Source of the DNA: Branchiostoma lanceolatum
Lineage: Eukaryota > Chordata > Leptocardii > Amphioxiformes > Branchiostomatidae
DNA length: 64,000 nt
Assembly (NCBI RefSeq): GCF_035083965.1
Contig: NC_089723.1
Location: forward strand, 19,805,489 to 19,869,488
Reading direction: 5' to 3'
Positions 56,101 through 64,000 of this stretch are shown in pieces. The notes beneath the pieces are model-generated. The model was given only the letters and a program-made list of their open reading frames with translations, had not been told where the DNA came from and ran no database searches. Positions within the stretch are counted from its first letter, which is position 1, and each line of letters begins with the position of its first letter. The position numbers and the translations under genes were made by a program.

Positions 56101-59100
56101 TGACTGACTGATCTGTTGACAACTGGTTGTTAGCCCAAAAAGCTTAGATTGTATCCTGTAACAGTCCTTAGAATAGTCACTTGTTCCACTTGTCACCATT
56201 GTTAACTTGCACTGCATGTTTGTATACTTTTTCTATACGTATTCATTGTTTCATGTTGCAATTAGCCCTCAGGCAAGAACTTGTGACTAGAACTCTATAT
56301 GTTCTACAGACACCATTGAGCACACGTCTGAAGGTGACGAGGATTTCCAGTTCCATGAACAGGAGCTGCACGTGACGCACTTCACCATGGACGTCAAGTT
56401 GCAGCAGAACGCCAGGGTTCTTCTCTCCCAGGAGAAAGGTACACAAACTCAGGTCATTTGTTGTTATTGTTCACATTGTGGACTGCCAAGAGTAGCAAGT
56501 TTCCTTGCTGTTTCTGTAGGGTATACTTTTACAGGGAGGGTACCATGCTCGATGCACCTCCTCAAACATGGGACCCCTAATTTATGTCCCTTCCGAAAGA
56601 CAGGTGAAGCTCCAACCGAGATGCCTTTTCCAGGCCCATGATTTGAACCAGGGTCTCCCAGTAACATGTACGACTGTTAGGCTGCTACCAGTTGAGCTAC
56701 AGTGACCTCCCAAGTCAGAAAGTCACAGATTATCTGAATGACTGACTGACTGACAGCAGCCCTAGGAAATTTTCAGAAGACATCTAACAAACCTGTGGAC
56801 TGAAATTGGACTGCACTCTAAACTTTTGTATTTGATCATTTGACCGTAACAATGTAAAAAGATTTTCTAAGTTAAAGAGTTATTCATTCTTCAATCTACC
56901 TCCAGTTATTCAGACCAAAAAAACTTTGTAAGAAATAACCAGTTACAGAATGCTATCCTTAAAATGCAGGTCCTAAGGGTGTCACCTATGAAATCATCAT
57001 TGGTTCCGACAACAACACCAGGTCCGCCATTCGCCGACATGTTTATGGCATGCTGACGGACCAGAGAGAAGTCTCCTCCTCGACCCCTCAGATTCTGTCC
57101 GGCAATGAATGGAAAACATTCTGGGTCAGCTTTAAGGATGGGATTATTGAGGTTTGAAAGTTTGTCTTTCATGCATTAAAAGTATAGCTGCAAATAACTT
57201 TTTAGTGAAAAGATATAAGGTAAGCCTTAAAATGCTTTTCACCACTGCAGAGTGGAATAGTAGTAGTGGGTGTTGTTTCGTTTTTCTCAAGAGAACCAGA
57301 ACTAATGATCCAATTCGTTGTTCCATGTTGTTACAGTCTTGCTATGTTTGCTTCTTAGGTGGGAACACCAGGAGAGGATCCATTCCTGAAGTGGGTTCAG
57401 GGAGAGCATCTCAATGTCAAGTACCTGGGCTTCATGAACGGTTCCAGGGCAAAGGGCAAACTCAGGTTCTCAGACCTTGGTATGAGACCGTCTTCTTACG
57501 TTCTTTTGTTCAGAATTCATGACTCTGACATGCTATAATCAGTATTAAAAGAAACATTTTAATAATGGCAGCAGTTAGGAAATAACTTTTAGTTTTAGCA
57601 GGTTTAGGACCAAATGCAGTCATTTACTTAATAATCAAAGTCCCAGTTTTCTATCGTGAGGCTACAGTATATATAATACAACCTTTTTTTTTACAGGTTG
57701 TGTTATTTCTTATCTAAATTTTCCATGCATGTATGTCTTGTTTCTCCAGGTCAGAAGGAGTATGATGTCTTTATTCTGTACGACATCCAGCAGATAGGGT
57801 TTGTCAAAAACCTCCTCCTGCCATTCCTGGAGAAAACCTGTCGCTGTGTGGTCAGGATCGAACATCGCGACTTTGACGGAGGGACAGGTATGTTTCAGAT
57901 ACTGTAAATGCAGAAATGTTTACCTGGTTTTATGTTAGCGTTGTTAGCGGTGTACTCTTTACTGCGCACTTAAAATTACCGTGAATAGCTGACTGTAGGC
58001 GCTTCTATTGTTTCAAATGCGAACTCATAACCACTGCTAACACTCCATTTTCTCCCTGCCTTTTAGATTAATTTAAATCAAATCCCTGTGAACTTTTCTG
58101 GATTTACAATGATATTAAGCAATCAGTCATTTTTAAACTTCATATCAATATACGTTTCTTTTTACAAAATAAGGAACATGGTATCATAATATCAATCTAG
58201 ATGCACCGTTGTGTTCTCTTAAGTATTGCAATGATAGATTTTTCTGTTTATGACCAGATACATTTGAGAATTACGTGGAGTTCATCCAGCGGTCACGCCG
58301 TGTGCTGTTCGTGTTGTCTCCAAACTACGTCAAGAACCAGTGGATGAAGTTTGCCTCATGTGTCGCTCTAGACGAGATGCTGAGAGAGAAGGCAAGGATC
58401 GTAATGATTGAATACCTGCCAATCAAGGACCAGGAAGATTTTGAGGTAATTAACATATGTTTCAGGATAATCTTCATGAGAATCTTGGTAGGAAAAATTG
58501 TAACGTTTTCTGGCTGTTCTGAACTGGAAGTCTGGCTGCCAGAAAAAGCCACAATTTCCCTCCCGTTATCTGCTTGGAGGTATGTTTTAAAATTATATAG
58601 CATCATCAACTTCACAGGGTGTAATACAAATGGTCTTAAGAGCTGCCTGTGTAATAGTAAGTTACATCTACAGGACCAGGGGGTACATTGCAAAAGAGCC
58701 CCACATTCTGCTGAAAGACTGCTATCATTTACACTTTTCTTCCAGACACTGAAGATATTCAACGAGCAGGTTCAGAAGCTGATGAAGGCGGTCACCTGCA
58801 TCAAGTGGTCGGACCAGGCAGAGACCAGGACTGACCACCGGTTCTGGCGTGAGCTCCGCTACAACATGCCCAAGAAGAGAGTCCTTACCAGGAAGAGCTC
58901 GGCCTGGGAACTACTTCGTCAGCGCTCCGTTCAGGCCGACAGCGTCGTGTCCAATTCTGTCGTCCGTTTCGGGTTCCGGAGACAGAGGTCCACTCTTTCA
59001 GACGGCGTTGCTGACTACAGCAGGGAGAGCAAAGAAAGGTCCACACTTTCTGATGACAGCGCAATTATTGCTGAGGACGACCGTGAAGAGGCCACAACAC

Positions 59101-59177
59101 CATGTCTACGTTTTATTGACGAGACATGCGTGTGCAATGACAGGAGCAGCATGTTGGAGAAGGAGACGGTTCTGTAG
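53149..59177 (+). CDS. Ig-Ig-TM-FAMeT-TIR receptor (IL-1R-like), 11 exons, 709 aa
   Basis: Predicted type I membrane receptor with a TIR signalling tail. Exons: 53149-53263, 53623-53919, 54296-54497, 54818-54960, 55577-55759, 56310-56438, 56970-57151, 57359-57479, 57750-57887, 58258-58445, 58746-59177; phases close to 710 codons. A signal peptide (1-19) precedes an acidic, Tyr-rich spacer. Ig1 (39-137) has Cys, Trp and Y-x-C; Ig2 (138-252) has FSCHAYF, WLVDG and YTCVAKN. The membrane segment is 274-294, followed by KK, so the rest is cytosolic. Residues about 330-457 match the farnesoic acid O-methyltransferase-like domain: YEIIIGSDNNTRSAIRR, ILSGNEWKTFWVSFKDG, VKYLGF. TIR 458-605: box 1 YDVFILYD, box 2 RDFDGGT, then SRRVLFVLSPNYV, and box 3 FW (599-600). 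A serine-rich tail follows. No Glu follows the TIR Trp as in NAD-cleaving TIRs, so adaptor signalling is more likely. IL-1R relatives lack the middle domain. Confidence 0.9.
56540..56712 (-). mobile_element. tRNA-derived SINE (family 2)
   Basis: The reverse strand has an A box TAGCTCAACTGGTAGC (56699-56684) and B box CCTGGTTCAAATC (56652-56640) at tRNA spacing, then a body 'ggcctggaaaaggcatctcg' unlike family 1. It lies in intron 6 of the Ig/TIR receptor gene. Confidence 0.7.
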
Positions 59178-60781
59178 CTTATCATCTTATGCAGCCTCTC
59201 ACTCTCATAGGCATCCAAATTACAGGCAACCAGAACTCCACCAACATCCTAAGTGTGAGGCTATAAATGGATAAAATGAGCAATATAATTATCACAAAAA
59301 CTGTCTAGATTTTGCTTTGAATTCTTAATTTCAGTGATTACTGAGACATTCTATTGATGAACTATTTTCAATATAGTTGGGGTCAGTCACAAAGAAACAC
59401 CTTTTGTGTCATAGCGCTACGAATTCTTTGTGACTGACCCTCGTTTGGTGTGATGAAATGTGAAGCAAAGAAGCAAATATTGATATGGCATACAGACATA
59501 ATCCCAGTTTTTATATTTTGTGTGTATCATAGGACATTAGGCACCTCTTGTGATATGCTTGTACAGAAAGGAGCTATTACTATGTTTTGAGATTATCAAA
59601 CTTGGTACTTATATTGCAATCATGATGACTTATTCAATTACATGTACTTTGTTTTATTATGTCATTCAATTTAAAACACTTTGAAACTGAGCCTTGTAAA
59701 TAAGCTATCAATCAGAAACTAAAGAAGGACGTTTATCTTTAATCAAATTGCCATGTCACCAGTGTTTGTTACTTATCACACTTAAATTGCTTGTAGTAGT
59801 ATTACTATTAGCAAAGGAATGAAATGGCACAACAGAAAGGCTTGTTCATGTTTTTGCTTTATTGCCCACACAGGCAAAATTCATGTAAATGATGTAATGA
59901 TGACTTTAGGTGGACTTTCTGCTGTAACAAATACATCCCTTATCCAGCAGCAAGACTTTTAGTACATGTAATGATTGTACATATTACACCAAGTCCTGAC
60001 TTTACAATAACATAAAACAAAGAAAGCTTTTGATCATGAGGTTTGACCTTTTACACTTCATCAGCATAACTTAGTCTAAATAATACTAACTAAATTTCAA
60101 AATGCCTTTCTTATAACATATCATTACAAAGCTATATATACAGTGTCATGTATATGTGCCACATATCAGGTGCATGTCAAAAAAATATCTACCCCGGGTA
60201 GTTTATAATTTCCAAAATGACAGGAACAATGCATGATATGCTTAAACAGTCAACTCCTTATCACCTGGTCAGTCAACTTTAACATAAATATAATATTGAT
60301 TGAAAAGAAAAATAACAATTCATCTCATCTTCGCTGTCTCTTTTGATAAAAAGTCACATCTATTGATAAATGATAATTATACTTATAAAGTTCTTTCAAA
60401 GTGTTCCATTGAATATATACATACCCTTCAATATACAAATTCTACATTATATAAATTCCTAGCAACCACAACAGTTTAGTTTGCAGATACTTAGCAGAGT
60501 TTCATGGCACGGAAGACACAACACAATGCAAAAAAAAAAGAACATATTTTCCCACCTTTGCCTTTATGCCATAAATAAATTCTAATGATTTTCAATAATC
60601 TTCAAGTCTATAAACTTTATAATTAAATCAACCTTCTACCCTTTGACTCGTACCTAGGTTGTTCTGTCCTTTCAGAAGAAAGCTATTAGCTATAATCAAT
60701 TCATAACTTACATGTATAAGGAACAAACCTGTAGACTAGGACTGCTTCTGTCTAACATTCTACTTCATGATCAGTCTGATA
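59178..60781. other. Tail-to-tail 3' region of the Ig/TIR and YIPF6 genes
   Basis: No coding exon is seen. AATAAA on the reverse strand at 59863-59858 could end YIPF6 transcripts and AATAAA on the forward strand at 60574-60579 could end receptor transcripts, in which case the two 3' untranslated regions overlap. A small hairpin lies at 59380-59440. Confidence 0.5.
59380..59440. repeat. Short perfect inverted repeat
   Basis: GGGTCAGTCACAAAGAA and its exact reverse complement (17 bp each) enclose 27 bp in the 3' region of the Ig/TIR receptor. It could be a tiny MITE or an RNA hairpin in the 3' untranslated region. Confidence 0.7.
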
Positions 60782-62505
60782 CTAAGTGTCCGAGTGTGTA
60801 TGTGAAATTATCATCCAGCTGATAATAAAGTAAAACAAGAAGATTGGATAAACTGCCAGAGCTTTTCTGTTGACTGGCTGGCTGTCTCCTAGGAAGGCCA
60901 TCGCTGCAAAGGTCGACCAGGCAAACCCAAGAAGCACGGTTACAAACCGTATAGCGAACAAAACGATAGTCTGTGTAGCGGAGGCCGCGAGGATAATTCT
61001 GCAGACGATGAGTGCGATGCTGAGCGGCAGCACACAGTAGCCCAAGACACACACACTCTGGAAGAACGACAGCTGACCTCCAAGCAGCTGGGAGTTCAAG
61101 GTCACAACCACAGCACCCACCCACAGGATCACAAACACCTGTCATGACCAAAACTTACGTTAACTCATGGGTTTCTTTATGTAAAATGTAGAAATTCTAG
61201 ACATATTTCAAATACTTACTAGTAAGTTAAATGGACAACACCACTTGCAGTCACTCTCTACTTTTTGTTTCTTCACAAAGTTGAGATCTTCCTTTTGAAG
61301 GTTTGTTACCTGACTGTATTTTCTCTGTACATGTATAAATAAATAAATGTCAAAATGTCCTTGCAATGTTTTTGACTGCCTTTTATCTTTTTCTTTGCTT
61401 TCTTACAATTCCTCATTAAATTGGCTTTTTGCTGATACTGAAGAATCTCAAGACATAGCAATAGGGAGGTTCAAATGTATGCTTGCACTTGAAGTTTTGA
61501 GTCTGGACATGCATTTGATTATACACATCAAGAATCCTTTGGTCAATTTGCATAACAAGGTTTGACTATAGGTGGAAGGCCAAGAAATTTCCATTGAATT
61601 TCCCAAGCTGGTGCCGAAGTTGCTGAACAGCGAGTCCCGAAGGACACAATCAGTGTAAAGTATGACGGAAAAAAAGACTTGCGCTAATGACGGGAGCATT
61701 TTCGAAGTGGCCGGAAGCACGCACGCTTCCTCTACAGAAATTCTGTAGCGTACTAGTATTGCCCATGGTCTGACGTGTTTGGTTTATGGCCTTCACCTTT
61801 GACCAAGCGCATGCATCAAACCTCGTCAATACTTAATCACAACTGTGGTGCTGCACTACTTCTCTATAGAGCCAGGGGGCTTACCTCAGCGAACTGCGGT
61901 GCTCCGGTGTCTGCTGCGTTGTCCCCCTGTAGTAAGAGTGCCACCATGACACACAGCACCAGGGGGCCCCACAGGTCCCACTCTCTCAGTAAGGACCGGC
62001 TGCCTTTCAGTGGGTTCAACACATGCACAAACTTCTTCCCAACAGCCTGAAATTTAAAAAAAATACACCTGACTGGATATACAAGAACACAAGACACATA
62101 CGATTATATATGTAACTCATATGAACAGCAAATAACTGGCTTTCTCTTGCCAGTATAAATCGCTTTATATATATTAAAGGTGTTTTTGTCATGCGGAAAT
62201 TTAAGGCTTTGACAGGAAAGAATCATCTGATATAGTCCATGATCATGATTGAAACAAGAAACACCTGTTACTGTCGTGTTTTAGGCTTTAGCAAACGTCG
62301 CCGCCCCTCCCCTTCTACACTTCCTCATACTGTTGTCACGAAATACCTTGAGATCTCTGAGAATGGTTTCCTTCACCGGCTCGTCTAGGGTGGAGAAGTC
62401 GTCCTCGTCCTCCTCGGGAGGAGCCCCGGGGACGGTGATGTCCCCCTCCACGTCAAACGGCACCTGGTCCGTCACGTCAGACACGTCAACACTCGTCGCC
62501 GCCAT
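60782..62505 (-). CDS. YIPF6: YIPF6, Yip1-domain Golgi membrane protein, 3 exons, 225 aa
   Basis: Multi-span membrane protein of early Golgi/ER vesicle traffic; YIP1-family members bind Rab GTPases and one another. Exons: 62505-62347, 62046-61885, 61138-60782; phases close to 226 codons. The N-terminus is acidic and cytosolic, with VPFDVEGDITVPG as in vertebrate YIPF6. Then come AVGKKFVHVLNP, LLREWDLWGPLVLCVMVALL (first span), and a GPQFAEVF-like GAPQFAEVF. Next are TLNSQLLGG, FFQSVCVLGYCVLPL, and the strongly kept DSQPVNRKALAVYPIFLFYF near the end. Human YIPF6 is of similar length (about 236 aa). It lies head-to-head with a small gene at 63181, about 680 bp away, which suggests a shared promoter. 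Nothing is broken. Confidence 0.97.
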
Positions 62506-63180
62506 CTTAGATGTGTTTTATGAGGGACGGGTCATCATGTGTACAAGGTTTGGTTTAACTTGTCAATATGTAACGTTCATGTCGGCATGACACCTGGGCA
62601 AAAGTAGGTTGGTACCTAGTTCTAGAGAGATGGAAAGATTTTGTGGACAAATTTTCCTTTTATGCCGTTCTGACAGAAGAAAATGCGTATCAAGTGATCC
62701 TTGTAAACGTAATGGTCAATCCCTGGAGCATACCATTGTACACTGAAATAACGACCAAGTAGTTTCGTAGATTGAAACTGTACTATAGAAATATTTCAAA
62801 ATACTCAAACTGTCTCTAAATTTAATATAAAAGCTATAAAAGAGCAGTATCACCGTAAAGAGCAATTATTAAAAGTAAAAACATCCCCTGAATTCATAAT
62901 GGTACAGCTCATATACCGTCACTCTCTTCAAAATCAGTTGCTAGCCAAGCGGTATAAAACAGACAAGCTGATTGGATGTACGAAACCGACTCTTTGTTTT
63001 TAAACCAATGAAAGAGAAGGTGACATTTTACAAAGAATTCCAATTAGATGTGCTGTCTGGCGGGTGTCAATACGGTTCAAACAGGTGTTGGGTGGAACAA
63101 AACATTGCCTAAACAACAAACCAGCATGAATCATGTAGATATTTAAAGTCTGTTTGATTAACTGGAGGAAAGGAGCAGGT
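62506..63180. promoter_or_regulatory. Presumed bidirectional promoter region
   Basis: Only about 675 bp separate the YIPF6 start from the next gene's start on the other strand. No TATA box or CpG-rich block stands out. The function is inferred from arrangement alone. Confidence 0.3.
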
Positions 63181-63923
63181 ATGGCGGAAGAAATCGGTAC
63201 GTTTAGCTTACATTTCTTCTCTGCGTGACTTACTTTCTGTGTGCTGGGGGGGGGGGGGTAGTAACGTTAGGAGGTAACGTTAGTTTTACTATCAAAGACA
63301 CAAAGGTAAGCGTTTTTATAGTGAAGCAAATATATGTTGTAATATAATTCTTCAAGTCGAAAAGTCATAGCTTATTAGATATGTTGCTGATATTTTAGCA
63401 GAATAATGTCATTCTGATGAAAATTCACCAGAGTGTGTTTCTTGTTGACCTGAATATGTATGTGGAAATATTTATCTTCAATGTCAGTGTCAGCAGATAG
63501 TAGATACGGAATCATACATATTGCTATAACTTATATATAAATGACACTTGTACAGGCTTGAACTCCATGAAGCAGCGGAGGAAGAAGAAACCTCCCAGAA
63601 GGCCTCCGTCCAGCCCAGACCCTGATGAGGATGTACCATCACCAGGTGAGTCACCACCCAGTGACTCATACAGTCAGACAAGTGCACACCTCTGCATAAG
63701 GGGCATCTGGCCACTTTTTGGTGGTTTCTTACATTGACCATTGACACAGACATTTAGAATCCAGAGCACATTTGTATTATATAAAAGAGACAACCTGTCC
63801 ACAATAGACCAGATTTTATCGGTTCCCTGAGTGGTATTCTTTGGCAGATTGACTGTAACCATTGTGAAATACATCCACACTTTGTTTGCAGTGAAGAAGG
63901 CAAAGTTCCTGAACTCCCTTTGA
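63181..63923 (+). CDS. Small or partial basic protein, first exons, not identified
   Basis: ATG at 63181 opens a 16-base exon (MAEEI then a split codon) with donor GTACG. Exon 2 (63556-63645) follows a TACAG acceptor and ends at GTGAGT; it encodes a basic then acidic stretch, GLNSMKQRRKKKPPRRPP followed by PDPDEDVPSP. A possible exon 3 at 63892 (after TTTGCAG) reads VKKAKFLNSL and stops at 63923, giving only 45 residues, so either the gene is tiny, exon 3 is wrong, or more exons lie beyond the window. The RKKK/PPRR cluster could be a nuclear signal. I do not recognise the family. Confidence 0.45.
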
Positions 63924-64000
63924 AATTTCCTCCGCTCAATATTACTAGTAATAGTAATATGTGCTACATGTGTGGTCAGGATTTTTATCTAAAACAATTA

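Noticed and set aside
56620-56712. Possible tRNA gene on the reverse strand
   Set aside because: The promoter boxes are good, but the cloverleaf stems do not pair and a SINE body follows.

Overview
The window looks like a piece of an invertebrate chordate genome, most likely a cephalochordate (amphioxus, Branchiostoma-like). This is an inference. The genes are intron-rich with short exons. They mix vertebrate-like families (ST6GalNAc sialyltransferase, MOXD1-type monooxygenase, nicotinic receptor subunits, CYP2-clan and mitochondrial-clan P450s, an IL-1R-like Ig/TIR receptor, YIPF6). The DNA between exons is full of short tRNA-derived SINEs, foldback elements and CA-rich dispersed repeats.

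Layout: 1-1640 repeat-rich flank; 1641-6086 (+) ST6GalNAc-like sialyltransferase, 7 exons, 396 aa; 7257-14533 (-) MOXD1/DBH-like copper monooxygenase, about 13 exons with a frame problem near the 3' end; 16637-18628 (-) an unrecognised 663-aa, low-complexity, single-exon open frame; 22548-26771 (-) CYP2-like P450, 7 exons, 510 aa; 29173-36011 (-) and 37937-43407 (-) two tandem nicotinic-receptor-like subunits with the same ten-exon structure (483 and 462 aa); 44434-49874 (-) mitochondrial-clan P450, 11 exons, 515 aa; 53149-59177 (+) a receptor with two Ig domains, a membrane segment, a farnesoic-acid-methyltransferase-like (FAMeT) domain and a TIR domain, 11 exons, 709 aa; 60782-62505 (-) YIPF6, 3 exons, 225 aa; 63181 onward (+) the first exons of a small unidentified gene head-to-head with YIPF6.

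Exon borders were placed by hand from GT/AG sites, family homology and reading phase. For the sialyltransferase, both P450s, both channels, the Ig/TIR receptor and YIPF6 every exon phase closes into one open frame. That is strong internal support that these genes are intact.

The genes do not form one pathway. The most notable item is the Ig-Ig-TM-FAMeT-TIR receptor, whose domain order I do not know from any described receptor. Next come an inverted-repeat, Penelope-like remnant carrying a hammerhead-ribozyme-like motif in each arm, and an M3 exon that is almost identical between the two channel paralogues, which suggests gene conversion.
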